NCBI GenBank assembly: GCA_945929965.1 | Contig: CAMEOT010000017.1 | Span: 1-60,510, forward strand | Length of the DNA: 60,510 nt | Direction of reading: 5' to 3' | DNA from: an uncultured Lachnospiraceae bacterium | GTDB lineage: Bacteria; Bacillota; Clostridia; Lachnospirales; Lachnospiraceae | Shown here: piece after piece, positions 16,425 through 26,591 of the stretch | Layout of the letters: each line of letters starts with the position of its first letter | How positions within the stretch are numbered: the first letter of the stretch is position 1 | The notes under the pieces: generated by a model | The model's input: the letters and a program-made list of their open reading frames with translations, nothing else | What the model was told of the DNA's origin: nothing | Databases searched by the model: none | Program-made: the position numbers and the translations under genes

Positions 16425-17783
16425 ATGAAGAAAAAAGAACATATTGTAAAAACGGTAAAACCCGGCAGTATCGCTGAGGAACTGGAGATCGCTCCGGGAG
16501 ATAAGGTACTGGCGATAGATAATACGGAGATCGAGGACATTTTTGATTATCAGTTTCTGACCCAGGATACTTATATTGAAATGCTGGTGGAGAAGCCGGA
16601 CGGAGAGCAGTGGCTCTTAGAGATCGACAAGGAATTCGATGAGGATCTGGGAATCGAATTTGAGAACGGTCTGATGGATGAATACAGGCATTGTCATAAC
16701 AAATGCATTTTCTGCTTTATCGATCAGATGCCGAAGGGCATGCGGGATACTTTGTATTTCAAAGATGACGATTCCCGCCTGTCTTTTTTACAGGGCAATT
16801 ATGTGACATTGACCAACATGTCGGACCATGATATCGACCGGATCTGCAGATATCATCTGTCCCCCATCAATATCTCATTCCAGACCATGAATCCCGAGCT
16901 TCGGTGTAAAATGCTGAACAATCGTTTCGCGGGAGATGCTCTGAAAAAGGTGGATACTTTAAATGCTGCGGGGATTCGGATGAACGGACAGATCGTACTG
17001 TGTAAGGGCGTGAATGACGGTAAGGAACTGGAATACAGCATTCAGAAGCTGATGGAATATCTGCCGAATGTGGAGAGCGTTTCCGTGGTACCGGTTGGAT
17101 TGTCCAAATACCGTGAGGGGCTGTATCCGTTAGAACCATTCAATGCGCAGGATGCGGGCGAGGTCATTGACCTGATCGAGAAATACCAGAAGATCTGCAT
17201 GGAGAAATATGACACCCATTTTATCCAGGCGAGTGACGAGTGGTATATCTTAGCGGGCAGAGAGGTGCCGGAGGAGGAACGTTACGATGGTTATCTGCAG
17301 CTGGAGAACGGCGTAGGCATGATCCGGCTGTTATTGGATGAGTTCCACGATGCGCTAAAGAGACGTATCATAGAAAAAGCTTCTGGGGCAAAGCTTCCCT
17401 GGGAAGGGACAAGGGAGATCTCCCTGGCGACGGGCAGACTGGCGTTTCCTTATTTAAAGAGAATGTCGGAAGAACTGATGCAGGAATATCCCGGGCTTCG
17501 GATCCATGTCTATGAGATCATCAATGAATTTTTCGGAGAGATGATCACCGTATCCGGGCTTCTGACCGGGCAGGATATCGTGAAGCAGTTAAAGGATAGG
17601 AACCTGGGAGAAGCGTTGTATCTTCCTCGGAATGTCCTCAGAAGCGGAGCAGATCTGTTTCTGGACGATTATACGCTGGCAAACGTGGAGGGGGCTTTAC
17701 AAGTTCCTGTGAATATTGTAAAATCAAGCGGATATGATCTTGTGGACGCTTTGCTTGGAATCGATGGTTCCGGGCAGAACTAA
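16425..17783 (+). CDS. DUF512 protein with PDZ and radical-SAM-like regions
   Basis: A 452-residue protein. Residues about 5-75 resemble a PDZ domain ([23 protein letters not shown]). A Cys cluster [19 protein letters not shown] near 90-110 carries a CxxxCxFCF pattern like a radical-SAM [4Fe-4S] site. The DUF512 domain fills the C-terminal half. This family sits beside der in many Clostridia; its reaction is unknown. I chose ATG 16425 because AGGTGG lies 6 bases upstream and it follows the promoter. It ends 28 bases before der. Confidence 0.85.
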   Translation: MKKKEHIVKTVKPGSIAEELEIAPGDKVLAIDNTEIEDIFDYQFLTQDTYIEMLVEKPDGEQWLLEIDKEFDEDLGIEFENGLMDEYRHCHNKCIFCFIDQMPKGMRDTLYFKDDDSRLSFLQGNYVTLTNMSDHDIDRICRYHLSPINISFQTMNPELRCKMLNNRFAGDALKKVDTLNAAGIRMNGQIVLCKGVNDGKELEYSIQKLMEYLPNVESVSVVPVGLSKYREGLYPLEPFNAQDAGEVIDLIEKYQKICMEKYDTHFIQASDEWYILAGREVPEEERYDGYLQLENGVGMIRLLLDEFHDALKRRIIEKASGAKLPWEGTREISLATGRLAFPYLKRMSEELMQEYPGLRIHVYEIINEFFGEMITVSGLLTGQDIVKQLKDRNLGEALYLPRNVLRSGADLFLDDYTLANVEGALQVPVNIVKSSGYDLVDALLGIDGSGQN

Positions 17784-17811
17784 GATATCAGAAGTAAGAA
17801 TGGAGGAAATT

Positions 17812-19152
17812 ATGGCAAAGAGAAAATCCAAGCCCATCGTTGCGGTGGTGGGACGCCCAAATGTAGGTAAATCCACCCTGTTCAATGCATTGGCTGGCGA
17901 AAATATATCTATCGTAAAAGATACGCCCGGTATTACCAGAGACCGTATTTATGCGGATATCCATTGGCTGGATATGACATTTACGCTGATCGACACCGGC
18001 GGTATCGAGCCGGACAGCAAGGATGTGATCCTGTCCCAGATGAGAGAGCAGGCGGAGATCGCCATGGAGACGGCGGATGTGATCATTTTCCTGGTAGATG
18101 TAAAGCAAGGGCTGGTGGACGCTGACTCTAAGGTGGCGGACATGCTGCGCCGTTCCCACAAGCCGGTGGTACTGGTAGTCAACAAGGTAGACAGTTTCCA
18201 GAAGTATATGGCGGATGTTTACGAATTCTACAATCTCGGCATCGGCGATCCTCATCCGATCTCTGCGGTGAACCGTCTGGGAATTGGTGACATGTTAGAG
18301 GCTGTAACCGAATATTTTGATAAGGAGCAGGCAGAGGAAGAGGAGGATGATCGCACCCGTGTGGCTATCGTCGGTAAACCTAACGTAGGTAAGTCTTCCC
18401 TGATCAACAAGCTGCTGGGTGAGAACCGTCTGATCGTATCTGATATCGCAGGTACTACCAGAGACGCGGTGGACACCGAGATCACTTATAATGGCAAGGA
18501 ATATGTATTCATTGATACTGCGGGACTCCGTCGTAAGAATAAGATCAAGGAAGAACTGGAGCGTTACATGATCGTCCGTACCGTCAGTGCCGTGGAGCGT
18601 GCGGAGGTCGTGGTACTGATGATCGATGCGGAAGAAGGCGTTACGGAGCAGGATGCGAAGATCGCCGGAATCGCACATGAGAGAGGCAAAGCGACGATCA
18701 TTGTAGTGAATAAGTGGGACGCCATCGAAAAAGACGACAAGACCATTTACAAATTCACGGAAAAGGTGCGTAATACCTTATCCTTCATGCCTTATGCGGA
18801 GCTTCTGTTTGTCTCTGCGAAGACGGGTCAGAGACTGCCCAAGCTGTTCGAGACCATCGATATTGTCAGCGAGAACCACGCCATGCGTGTGGCTACCGGT
18901 GTGCTGAATGAGATCATGGCAGAGGCTGTGGCAATGCAGCAGCCCCCTTCCGATAAGGGTAAGAGACTGAGACTGTACTATATTACCCAGGTAGCGGTAA
19001 AACCGCCTACCTTCGTGATCTTTGTAAACGATAAGGAGCTGATGCATTTCTCCTATACCAGATATATTGAAAATCAGATCCGAGAGACCTTTGGGTTCAA
19101 GGGGACTCCCCTCAGATTTATCATCAGAGAACGAAAGGAAAAAGATCAATAA
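17812..19152 (+). CDS. der: Ribosome assembly GTPase Der (EngA)
   Basis: Der, 446 residues, the tandem-GTPase factor for 50S assembly. G domain 1: [12 protein letters not shown] near residue 13 and DTGG near 60. G domain 2: [13 protein letters not shown] near 187 and DTAGLRRK near 235, with NKWD as its G4. A C-terminal KH-like domain follows ([30 protein letters not shown]). I chose ATG 17812, six bases after GGAGG; the upstream in-frame ATG at 17734 lies inside the previous gene. Stop and plsY start overlap by one base (TAATG). Confidence 0.97.
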   Translation: MAKRKSKPIVAVVGRPNVGKSTLFNALAGENISIVKDTPGITRDRIYADIHWLDMTFTLIDTGGIEPDSKDVILSQMREQAEIAMETADVIIFLVDVKQGLVDADSKVADMLRRSHKPVVLVVNKVDSFQKYMADVYEFYNLGIGDPHPISAVNRLGIGDMLEAVTEYFDKEQAEEEEDDRTRVAIVGKPNVGKSSLINKLLGENRLIVSDIAGTTRDAVDTEITYNGKEYVFIDTAGLRRKNKIKEELERYMIVRTVSAVERAEVVVLMIDAEEGVTEQDAKIAGIAHERGKATIIVVNKWDAIEKDDKTIYKFTEKVRNTLSFMPYAELLFVSAKTGQRLPKLFETIDIVSENHAMRVATGVLNEIMAEAVAMQQPPSDKGKRLRLYYITQVAVKPPTFVIFVNDKELMHFSYTRYIENQIRETFGFKGTPLRFIIRERKEKDQ

Positions 19153-19835
19153 TGGAACGTGTTATCTGTTTACTCATCGGCTATGTATTTGGACTGTTTC
19201 AGACTGCATATTTTTATGGCAAGACAAAGGGAATCGATATCCGTAAGTACGGGAGCGGCAATGCCGGTACCACCAACGCCTTAAGAGTATTGGGAACGAA
19301 GGCGGGACTGATCGTGTTTGCGGGAGACTGTTTAAAATGTATCATCGCCGTATGTATCACCAGAGCCTTATTCAGTACCGGACATCCGGAGAATATTTAT
19401 CTGCTGTGTCTGTACACCGGCGCAGGAGCCATTATCGGACACAACTTTCCGTTCTATATGGGATTTAAGGGCGGAAAGGGTATCGCTGCCACCGCAGGAC
19501 TGATTCTGTCTTTCCACCCCTATTTTATCGTGATGGGTGTGGTACTGTTTTTTGGCGCTTTTCTGACCACACATTACGTGTCTCTGGGATCACTGCTGGT
19601 ATATGCTGGATTTATGATCCAGATGGTAGTCTGCGGACAGATGGGACTGTTCGGTGCCATGCCGCAGTCACAGCTGTATGAGATGTATGCAATTACTGCA
19701 CTTCTCACGGTTATGGCATATTGGAAGCACAGACAGAACATTGTCCGTCTGCTTCACGGGAACGAGAGGAAGACTTATCTGTTCAAGAAAAAGGCAACAG
19801 AAGCGCAGACAGAAATATCCGGGGAGGACAAATAA
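19152..19835 (+). CDS. plsY: Glycerol-3-phosphate acyltransferase PlsY
   Basis: A 227-residue membrane acyltransferase that acylates G3P from acyl-phosphate, the first step of phospholipid synthesis. Visible PlsY motifs: the conserved KYGSGNAGTTNALR near residues 32-45, GDCLKC near 58, GHNFPFYMGFKGGKGIA near 97-113 and hydrophobic helices throughout. The C-terminal tail (about 200-227) is charged and cytosolic. It sits between der and gpsA, whose product makes its substrate. Confidence 0.95.
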   Translation: MERVICLLIGYVFGLFQTAYFYGKTKGIDIRKYGSGNAGTTNALRVLGTKAGLIVFAGDCLKCIIAVCITRALFSTGHPENIYLLCLYTGAGAIIGHNFPFYMGFKGGKGIAATAGLILSFHPYFIVMGVVLFFGAFLTTHYVSLGSLLVYAGFMIQMVVCGQMGLFGAMPQSQLYEMYAITALLTVMAYWKHRQNIVRLLHGNERKTYLFKKKATEAQTEISGEDK

Positions 19836-19839
19836 ATCT

Positions 19840-20853
19840 ATGGCAAAAGTATGTATATTGGGCGGCGGAAGCTGGGGCATCGGTCTGTCAGTGGTATTAC
19901 ATAAGAACGGACACGAAGTGACGGTATGGTCTGCGGTTCCGGCAGAGATTCAGATGCTGCAGGAGAACCATGAGCATAAGATGTTGCCGGGAGTAAAGCT
20001 GCCGGAAGATATGATCTTTACCACGGATGATAAACAGGCGCTGGAAGGAAAGGACCTGTTGGTTATGGCTGTGGCAAGTTCCTATACCAGAAGCACAGCA
20101 CACCGCATCAGTCCGCTGGTGGCGAAGGGACAGAGAATCGTCAGTGTCTCCAAGGGAATCGAGGAGCACACCCTGATGACCCAGGCACAGATCATCGAAG
20201 ATGAGATCCCCCAGGCACAGGTAGCGGTACTGTCCGGACCTACCCATGCAGAGGAAGTCAGCCGTGGTATCCCCACGACGATCGTAGCGGGTTCTAAGAG
20301 CAAAAGCTGTGCGGAATATGTGCAGAATCTGTTCATGAACGAGGTGTTCCGTGTCTATACCAGCCCGGACGTACTGGGCATTGAACTGGGCGGTGCTTTG
20401 AAAAACGTGGTAGCGCTGGCTGCCGGTATCGCCGACGGACTGGGCTACGGAGACAATACGAAGGCAGCTCTGATCACCAGAGGTATTACTGAGATCGCAA
20501 GACTGGGTACTGCCATGGGCGGTAATTTCGAGACCTTCTGTGGTCTGACCGGTATCGGAGATCTGATCGTGACCTGCGCCAGCATGCATTCCCGTAACCG
20601 TCGTGCCGGTATCCTCATCGGACAGGGCAAGACTTACGAGGAAGCCATGAAGGAAGTACAGATGGTGGTAGAGGGCGTGTATTCTGCCAAAGCTGCCATG
20701 GAATTGTCGAAAAAATATGATATTCAGCTGCCTATTATCGAGCAGGTAAATGAAGTGCTCTTTGACGGTAAGCCCGCAGATCAGGCGGTAAAGGAACTGA
20801 TGCTTCGTGACAAGAAGCTGGAAGTATCCCATCTGCCCTGGCCGGAAGCGTAA
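19840..20853 (+). CDS. gpsA: Glycerol-3-phosphate dehydrogenase [NAD(P)+]
   Basis: GpsA, 337 residues, reduces dihydroxyacetone phosphate to sn-G3P, feeding PlsY directly upstream. The N-terminal Rossmann motif is VCILGGGSWGIGLS. The catalytic-domain blocks LGGALKNVVALAAGIADGLGYGDNTKAALITRG and FCGLTGIGDLIVTC are intact (quoted by position about 183-245; the catalytic Lys lies in GALKNV). ATG 19840 is preceded by GGGGAGG at 19820-19826. It is the last gene of the operon; the tyrS promoter follows 14 bases later. Confidence 0.96.
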   Translation: MAKVCILGGGSWGIGLSVVLHKNGHEVTVWSAVPAEIQMLQENHEHKMLPGVKLPEDMIFTTDDKQALEGKDLLVMAVASSYTRSTAHRISPLVAKGQRIVSVSKGIEEHTLMTQAQIIEDEIPQAQVAVLSGPTHAEEVSRGIPTTIVAGSKSKSCAEYVQNLFMNEVFRVYTSPDVLGIELGGALKNVVALAAGIADGLGYGDNTKAALITRGITEIARLGTAMGGNFETFCGLTGIGDLIVTCASMHSRNRRAGILIGQGKTYEEAMKEVQMVVEGVYSAKAAMELSKKYDIQLPIIEQVNEVLFDGKPADQAVKELMLRDKKLEVSHLPWPEA

Positions 20854-20867
20854 GTTTATTTTTGGTG

Positions 20868-20896
20868 TTGACAGAAAAAAGCAAACTGGCTATAAT
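20868..20896 (+). promoter_or_regulatory. Consensus sigma-A promoter of tyrS
   Basis: Perfect TTGACA (20868-20873), 17-bp spacer, perfect TATAAT (20891-20896). It is a strong promoter, as expected for an attenuated T-box operon. Start near 20903. Confidence 0.92.
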
Positions 20897-20929
20897 AAGC
20901 TCATGTTTAGCGTAAACATAACATAAGAA

Positions 20930-21222
20930 GAATGCGATGAAGGGAAGAAGTACTGTTCCTCCACTTCTGACAGAGAGCAGCCGGCTGGTGAGAGGCGCAC
21001 AGAAGCAGAGCAGGAATACATCCCGGAGCAGCCGGTGGAAAGAGACGGATCATAAGATTTTCATCAGAAGATCCCGAACGAGTAGATCAGGACGGCAGGC
21101 ACCGATATCGGCCGAAAGTATTGATAGATACTTACTGAGCTGTCAGATGTGAGTCTGGCGGGAACATTAGGTGGTAACACGAGTGATCAAGCTCGTCCTT
21201 TTGAAAAGGGGCGAGCTTTTTT
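20930..21222 (+). promoter_or_regulatory. Tyrosine T-box leader of tyrS
   Basis: A tRNA-sensing leader that reads through only when uncharged tRNA-Tyr binds. AGAGAG of stem I is at about 20981. The specifier region ggaatacatcccgg holds the Tyr codon UAC at 21017-21019. The T-box core aggtggtaacacg is at 21169-21181, and its UGGU bulge (21172-21175) matches the ACCA end of a tRNA with discriminator A. The terminator stem aagctcg/cgagctt (21189-21220) ends in a T-run. The core is AGGTGGTAACACG rather than AGGGTGGTACCGCG. This leader accounts for the 444-base gap before tyrS. Confidence 0.92.
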
Positions 21223-21297
21223 AGTGCCTTTGGAGCCGATTCCCGAAAAAAGCAAAAAGGTATACAGAGTAAAAGAACCCAAAAAGGAGAAGAAAAA

Positions 21298-22521
21298 ATG
21301 ACAGTATTTGATGAATTAAAAGCAAGAGGACTGCTGGCACAGCTGACAGATGAAGAGGAGATCAAGGAACTGATCAATAACGGAAAGGCTACCTTCTATA
21401 TCGGTTTTGATCCTACTGCAGACAGTCTTCACGTGGGACATTTCATGGCCCTGTGCCTGATGAAGAGAATGCAGATGGCAGGCAACAAGCCCATCGCTCT
21501 GATCGGTGGAGGAACTGCAATGATCGGTGATCCCTCCGGCAGAAGCGATATGCGTACCATGATGACCAAGGAGACCATTCAGCATAACGTAGACTGCTTC
21601 AAGAAGCAGATGAGCCGTTTTATTGATTTCAGCGACGGTAAGGCACTGATGGTCAATAATGCGGACTGGCTGCTGAATCTGAATTATGTGGAATTGCTTC
21701 GAGATGTGGGAGCACACTTCAGTGTTAACCGTATGCTGACCGCAGAGTGCTACAAGCAGAGAATGGAGAAGGGCTTAAGCTTCTTAGAGTTCAACTACAT
21801 GATCATGCAGAGCTTTGACTTCCTGACCTTATACCAGAAATACGGTTGTAATATGCAGTTTGGTGGTGATGATCAGTGGAGCAACATGTTAGGAGGCACC
21901 GAGCTGATCCGCAGAAAGCTGGGCAAGGATGCTTATGCTATGACCATCACCCTGCTGTTAAATTCCGAGGGTAAGAAGATGGGTAAGACCCAGAAGGGTG
22001 CTGTATGGTTAGATCCCAACAAGACCACTCCTTTCGAGTTCTACCAGTACTGGAGAAATGTATCAGACGCTGATGTCCTGAAGTGCCTGCGTATGTTGAC
22101 CTTCCTGCCTCTGGAGCAGATCGATGAGATGAACAAATGGGAAGGAAGCCAGTTAAATCAGGCGAAGGAAATTCTGGCATATGAACTGACCAATCTGGTA
22201 CACGGCGAGGAAGAGGCTAAAAAGGCACAGGAGAGCGCAAGAGCACTGTTTACCGGCGGCAATGCCGCAGAAATGCCCACCAGTGAGCTGACGGAGGCAG
22301 ACTTTACCGATGGTAAGATTGATATTCTCGGTGTTCTGGTGAAATCCGGACTGTCCGCAACCCGCAGTGAAGCAAGACGTGCCGTAGAACAGGGCGGTGT
22401 TGTCGTAGCGGATGAGAAGGTTACCGATGTGAAGACCGCTTACGCTCCCGAACAGTTCGACGGAGAGGGAATGGTAGTCCGCAGAGGTAAGAAGAACTTC
22501 AAGAGAGTTGTTATGAAGTAA
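21298..22521 (+). CDS. tyrS: Tyrosyl-tRNA synthetase
   Basis: TyrRS, 407 residues, class Ic. The Rossmann HIGH motif is HVGH near residue 45 ([15 protein letters not shown]), the Tyr-binding blocks [10 protein letters not shown] near 190 and YMIMQSFDF near 165, and the KMSKS loop [11 protein letters not shown] near 225. The C-terminal S4-like domain (about 340-407) is visible in [19 protein letters not shown]. Expression is controlled by the T-box leader upstream. AAAGGAGAAG precedes the ATG. Confidence 0.97.
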   Translation: MTVFDELKARGLLAQLTDEEEIKELINNGKATFYIGFDPTADSLHVGHFMALCLMKRMQMAGNKPIALIGGGTAMIGDPSGRSDMRTMMTKETIQHNVDCFKKQMSRFIDFSDGKALMVNNADWLLNLNYVELLRDVGAHFSVNRMLTAECYKQRMEKGLSFLEFNYMIMQSFDFLTLYQKYGCNMQFGGDDQWSNMLGGTELIRRKLGKDAYAMTITLLLNSEGKKMGKTQKGAVWLDPNKTTPFEFYQYWRNVSDADVLKCLRMLTFLPLEQIDEMNKWEGSQLNQAKEILAYELTNLVHGEEEAKKAQESARALFTGGNAAEMPTSELTEADFTDGKIDILGVLVKSGLSATRSEARRAVEQGGVVVADEKVTDVKTAYAPEQFDGEGMVVRRGKKNFKRVVMK

Positions 22522-22543
22522 AAACAATAAAAAATTCACAGAT

Positions 22544-22583
22544 GGGATCTTTCACGAAAAACAGTGAAGGATCCTATTTTTAT
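22544..22583 (+). terminator. Intrinsic terminator after tyrS
   Basis: Stem ggatctttcac/gtgaaggatcc (22545-22555 with 22564-22574), 8-base loop, then TATTTTTATT. Confidence 0.88.
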
Positions 22584-22594
22584 TGTGATTTTTC

Positions 22595-22623
22595 TTGCAT
22601 TTACATGTGCGGTATGGTTTAAT
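22595..22623 (+). promoter_or_regulatory. Probable promoter of the [FeFe] hydrogenase
   Basis: TTGCAT (22595-22600), 17-bp spacer, TTTAAT (22618-22623). It lies between the tyrS terminator and the hydrogenase start, so the hydrogenase is a single-gene unit. Confidence 0.55.
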
Positions 22624-22666
22624 ATGGTTAGTATGTTAAAAAAATATCAAAAGGCGGTAATATGAT

Positions 22667-24196
22667 ATGAGCAGTATGAGAGGGATCGATACTCCGGTAA
22701 GACAACGGAGAAGAAGAGTATTCAAGGAAGTAGCCAACCTGGCATACAATTCCACGAATCTGAAAGATGATATGGAGGCACTGCCTTATAAGATCGTAGA
22801 CTACGAAGAGTCCGAGTTTTGGGAGAGCGTCTATCGTGACAGAGCCATCATCCGCGAGCGCATCCGCTTGGCGATGGGGATGAGTTTACGCCCGGAGAAT
22901 CGTGAACGCCCCGGCCATCTGACAGAAGGATTGGAAGAGAGTAATATCGACGAAAAATATTATGAGCCCCCTCTGATGCAGGTCATTCCTTCGGCATGTA
23001 ATGCCTGCCCAGAGAATCGTTATGAAGTGACCAGTTCCTGTATGGGCTGTCTGGCGCATCCTTGCCAGAGTGTCTGTCCCAAGGGCGCTATTTCCATGAA
23101 AAACGGAAAATCTGTCATTGATCAGGACAAATGTATCAAGTGCGGAAAATGTCGTGAGATTTGCCCTTATGATGCAATCTGTCATAAAGAACGTCCCTGT
23201 AAAGCCGCCTGTGGAATCGGTGCCATCAAGTCCGATCATGTAGGAAGAGCTGTTATTGATAACGAGAAATGTGTATCCTGTGGCCAGTGTATGGTAAGCT
23301 GTCCTTTTGGAGCAATTGCAGACAAGTCACAGATATTTCAGCTGATCCGTGCCATGCAGTCGGGACGTAAGATCATTGCGCAGGTGGCTCCGGCGTTCGC
23401 AGGACAGTTTGGACCGAAGGTGACACCGGAGATGTTTAAGACAGCGCTGAAGGAACTGGGATTTGCAGATGTCTATGAGACTGCACTGGGTGCAGATATG
23501 GGATGCATGGCGGAAGCGGAACACTATGTGAAAGAAGTGGCTACCGGCAAGCAGCAGTTTGCACTGACCTCCTGTTGTCCTTCCTGGTCGGTGATGGCGA
23601 AAAATCTGTTCCCTGAGACCATTGATAAGATCAGCAATGAATTAACCCCTATGGTTGCAACAGCCCGTCTGATCAAGCAGGAACATCCGGATGCGTCCGT
23701 AGTATTTATCGGACCCTGCGCTTCCAAAAAACTGGAAGCCAGCAGACGTACCGTCCGTTCCGATGTGGACTTTGTTATTACCTTTGAGGAACTGACCGGT
23801 ATGTTTGAAGCTAAGGGAATTCTGTTGGATGAGATCAAAGCCATGGATGAGATGAAGGATGCCACCGCCGCCGGAAGAGGTTATGGCGTGGCAGGCGGTG
23901 TTGCCAACGCTATCAAGGACTGCATCGAGAAATACTATCCCGGTACCCCGGTGAATATCCAGCATGCGGAGAGTCTGGCAGAATGTAAGAAAGCCCTGCT
24001 CCTTGCCAAGGCAGGCAAAATGAACGGCTGCCTGATCGAGGGTATGGCATGCCCCGGAGGCTGTATTGCCGGAGCCGGCACCAACATTGCTATTCCTGTA
24101 GCAGCCAAAGCCGTGGACAAGTTCAAGAACGAGGCAGAGAAGAAAGTACCTGATGAAAGTGTGGATCAGGAAATGGTGGAACTGGAAAAAGAATAA
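22667..24196 (+). CDS. [FeFe] hydrogenase, probably group B
   Basis: A 509-residue iron-only hydrogenase. The N-terminal part carries ferredoxin-like clusters: CxxC pairs at about 108-140, then CIKCGKCREICP near 156 and CVSCGQCMVSCP near 204. The H-cluster motifs are L1 TSCCPSW (Cys 303), L2 GPCASKKLE (Cys 351) and L3 EGMACPGGC (Cys 462 and 466). L2 starts GPC rather than MPC, and L3 EGM rather than EVM, unlike classical HydA1-type enzymes and closer to group B. No maturase (HydEFG) or partner subunit is adjacent. Likely cytosolic H2 production or sensing; ferredoxin as electron donor is an inference. Confidence 0.88.
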   Translation: MSSMRGIDTPVRQRRRRVFKEVANLAYNSTNLKDDMEALPYKIVDYEESEFWESVYRDRAIIRERIRLAMGMSLRPENRERPGHLTEGLEESNIDEKYYEPPLMQVIPSACNACPENRYEVTSSCMGCLAHPCQSVCPKGAISMKNGKSVIDQDKCIKCGKCREICPYDAICHKERPCKAACGIGAIKSDHVGRAVIDNEKCVSCGQCMVSCPFGAIADKSQIFQLIRAMQSGRKIIAQVAPAFAGQFGPKVTPEMFKTALKELGFADVYETALGADMGCMAEAEHYVKEVATGKQQFALTSCCPSWSVMAKNLFPETIDKISNELTPMVATARLIKQEHPDASVVFIGPCASKKLEASRRTVRSDVDFVITFEELTGMFEAKGILLDEIKAMDEMKDATAAGRGYGVAGGVANAIKDCIEKYYPGTPVNIQHAESLAECKKALLLAKAGKMNGCLIEGMACPGGCIAGAGTNIAIPVAAKAVDKFKNEAEKKVPDESVDQEMVELEKE

Positions 24197-24223
24197 ACAT
24201 GGGATAGAAATTTTGTCGGGAAA

Positions 24224-24259
24224 GGGAATCATCACAGAAGCGTGACGGTTCCTTTTTTA
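24224..24259 (+). terminator. Intrinsic terminator after the hydrogenase
   Basis: Imperfect stem ggaatcatcac/gtgacggttcc (one G-U, one mismatch) with a 6-base loop and seven Ts. Confidence 0.75.
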
Positions 24260-24336
24260 TGGTCTGTAAATTAGCTATTGTTATTTTAACAAAGATACTA
24301 TAAAATATCGTGGAGAACTTTTAGGAGAAACAGATT

Positions 24337-24987
24337 ATGAATATTCAGGACAGTATTATTTTTTTCATGGAAATCTCAGGAACCATCGCTTTTGCTGCGT
24401 CAGGTGCCATGGTGGGGATCCGGAAGCGGATGGATATCTTCGGTATCTGCGTGCTGGGCGTAGTGACGGCTGTGGGAGGAGGTATGACCAGAGATGTGAT
24501 CCTGGGGAAATTGCCTTCGGCACTGGAAAAGCCGGTGTATGTTGTGGTATCAGTGATTACGTCACTGGCGATTTTTATACTGCTGTATATCAAACATGAT
24601 CTTTTAAGTGGCAGACTGGGAACTTTTTATGACAAGGCCATGCTGATCATGGATTCCGTAGGCCTGGGAATCTTTACATCCCTGGGTGTGATGTCGGGAA
24701 TTGATAATGGATATCCTGATAATTCCTTCTTGCTGGTGTTTATAGGAATGCTTACCGGTGTAGGCGGCGGTCTGATGCGCGACATGATGGCAGGGGAGGA
24801 ACCCTACATCTTCGTAAAGCATATTTATGCCTGCGCATCCCTCGTGGGAGCACTGGGCTGCGTGTGGACATACAGAGAATGGGGAAGACTGCCGGCGGTA
24901 TTTATCGGAGCTTTCATTGTCATGGCGATCCGTTTCCTGGCAGCACATTACAGATGGAATCTTCCCCATCCGAAATCCTTGTCATAA
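24337..24987 (+). CDS. TRIC-like (UPF0126/YadS) membrane protein
   Basis: A 216-residue protein with about seven hydrophobic helices arranged as two similar halves. Each half carries a glycine-rich motif with a charged end: VGGGMTRDVILGKLP near residues 46-60 and VGGGLMRDMMAGEEP near 130-145. This is the UPF0126/YadS family, related to trimeric intracellular cation channels; a bacterial cation-channel role is inferred from that relationship. It has a weak AGGAGA ribosome binding site and sits alone between the hydrogenase terminator and the gltX promoter. Confidence 0.88.
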   Translation: MNIQDSIIFFMEISGTIAFAASGAMVGIRKRMDIFGICVLGVVTAVGGGMTRDVILGKLPSALEKPVYVVVSVITSLAIFILLYIKHDLLSGRLGTFYDKAMLIMDSVGLGIFTSLGVMSGIDNGYPDNSFLLVFIGMLTGVGGGLMRDMMAGEEPYIFVKHIYACASLVGALGCVWTYREWGRLPAVFIGAFIVMAIRFLAAHYRWNLPHPKSLS

Positions 24988-24990
24988 CTG

Positions 24991-25019
24991 TTGCAGTTTT
25001 TGAAAAAAGGCGGTAGAAT
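24991..25019 (+). promoter_or_regulatory. sigma-A promoter of gltX
   Basis: TTGCAG (24991-24996), 17-bp spacer, TAGAAT (25014-25019). The leader of about 105 bases to the start codon shows no T-box core. Confidence 0.7.
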
Positions 25020-25130
25020 AAGTAAGAGGTCTGCCCGGGAGATGGTGGACAGGAATATATAAGCAGGAAAGCGTATACCGGAAGACAGTAGCCCGGATAT
25101 GGATGGATTCCCTGCGGAAATGAGGAGAAA

Positions 25131-26591
25131 ATGACAAAGATCAGAACAAGATACGCACCCAGCCCTACCGGTAAAATGCATGTAGGTAATCTGCGGTCCG
25201 CATTATATGAATTTTTGATTGCAAAGCATGCCGGCGGAGATTTCATGCTCCGTATCGAGGATACCGACCAGGAGCGCTATGTGGAAGGCGCTACCGAGAT
25301 CATTTATCGTACCCTGGAGAAGACTGGACTGGTACATGATGAGGGACCCGATAAGGACGGCGGCTACGGTCCTTACGTACAGAGTGAGCGTATGAAGACC
25401 GGTATCTATATGAAATATGCCAAGGAGCTGATCGATAAGGGCGAGGCATACTATTGCTTCTGTGATAAGGAGAGACTGGCTTCCCTGAAGACCGAGGTGG
25501 TGGACGGTAAGGAGATCACCGTATACGACAAGCACTGTCTGTCTCTGTCCAAGGAAGAAATCGAGGCAAATCTCGCTGCTGGCAAGCCTTTTGTCATCCG
25601 TCAGAACAACCCCAAGGAAGGAACTACAACATTCCATGATGAGTTATACGGAGACATTACCGTAGATAATTCCCAGCTGGATGATATGATTCTGATCAAA
25701 TCCGACTGCTATCCTACTTACAATTTTGCTAACGTAGTAGATGACCATACCATGAATATCACGCATGTGGTACGAGGCAACGAATATCTGTCCTCCTCCC
25801 CGAAGTATGTGCGTCTGTATGATGCTTTCGGCTGGCAGGTGCCGGTATATATCCATCTGCCCCTGATCACCGATGAGAACCACAAGAAGCTGTCTAAGAG
25901 AAGTGGACATGCTTCCTTCGAGGACCTGATCGATCAGGGATTCATTACCGAGGCAATTGTCAACTATGTGGCACTGCTGGGATGGAGCCCGGAGGATAAT
26001 CGTGAGATCTTTTCTCTGGACGAACTGATCAAGGAGTTTGACTATCATCGTATCAGCAAGTCTCCCGCAGTCTTCGATATTGTAAAGTTGCGCTGGATGA
26101 ACGGCGAGTACCTGAAGGCTATGGACTTCGATAAATTCTACGAGATGGCAGAACCTTATCTGAAGAAAGCGATCAGTAAGCCCTTAGATCTTAAGAAGAT
26201 TGCAGCCATGGTAAAGACCCGAATTGAAGTATTCCCGGATATCGCCGGACTGGTAGATTTCTTCGAGGAGCTTCCGGAGTACGATGTGGCAATGTATACA
26301 CATAAGAAGATGAAGACTACCGCAGAAAGTTCTCTGGAGGTATTAAAAGACCTGCTTCCGATCCTGGAGGCGCAGGAGGATTACAGCAATGACGGGCTGT
26401 ATCAGGCTCTTGTAAAATATGTGGAGGAAAAGGGCTGCAAGAACGGTTATGTGATGTGGCCGATTCGTACCGCTGTATCCGGCAAGCAGATGACACCTGC
26501 CGGTGCTACGGAGATCATGGAAGTCCTGGGCAAGGAGGAATCTCTTGCAAGAATCCGCAAAGGAATCGAATTATTACAGGCAAATGTCTGA
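25131..26591 (+). CDS. gltX: Glutamyl-tRNA synthetase
   Basis: GluRS, 486 residues, class Ib. The HIGH-type motif appears as [18 protein letters not shown] near residues 8-25, the KMSKS-type loop as KKLSKRSG near 250, and [14 protein letters not shown] near 42-55. The C-terminal anticodon-binding part ends with the GKxxxPxR-like [22 protein letters not shown] precedes the start. Many Firmicutes use a non-discriminating GluRS; which type this is cannot be told here. Its end overlaps the helicase start by 8 bases. Confidence 0.95.
   Translation: MTKIRTRYAPSPTGKMHVGNLRSALYEFLIAKHAGGDFMLRIEDTDQERYVEGATEIIYRTLEKTGLVHDEGPDKDGGYGPYVQSERMKTGIYMKYAKELIDKGEAYYCFCDKERLASLKTEVVDGKEITVYDKHCLSLSKEEIEANLAAGKPFVIRQNNPKEGTTTFHDELYGDITVDNSQLDDMILIKSDCYPTYNFANVVDDHTMNITHVVRGNEYLSSSPKYVRLYDAFGWQVPVYIHLPLITDENHKKLSKRSGHASFEDLIDQGFITEAIVNYVALLGWSPEDNREIFSLDELIKEFDYHRISKSPAVFDIVKLRWMNGEYLKAMDFDKFYEMAEPYLKKAISKPLDLKKIAAMVKTRIEVFPDIAGLVDFFEELPEYDVAMYTHKKMKTTAESSLEVLKDLLPILEAQEDYSNDGLYQALVKYVEEKGCKNGYVMWPIRTAVSGKQMTPAGATEIMEVLGKEESLARIRKGIELLQANV

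Noticed and set aside
25020..25130. T-box or other riboswitch in the gltX leader
   Set aside because: No T-box core (aggtggNa..), no Glu specifier loop and no terminator hairpin are present in the 105-base leader.
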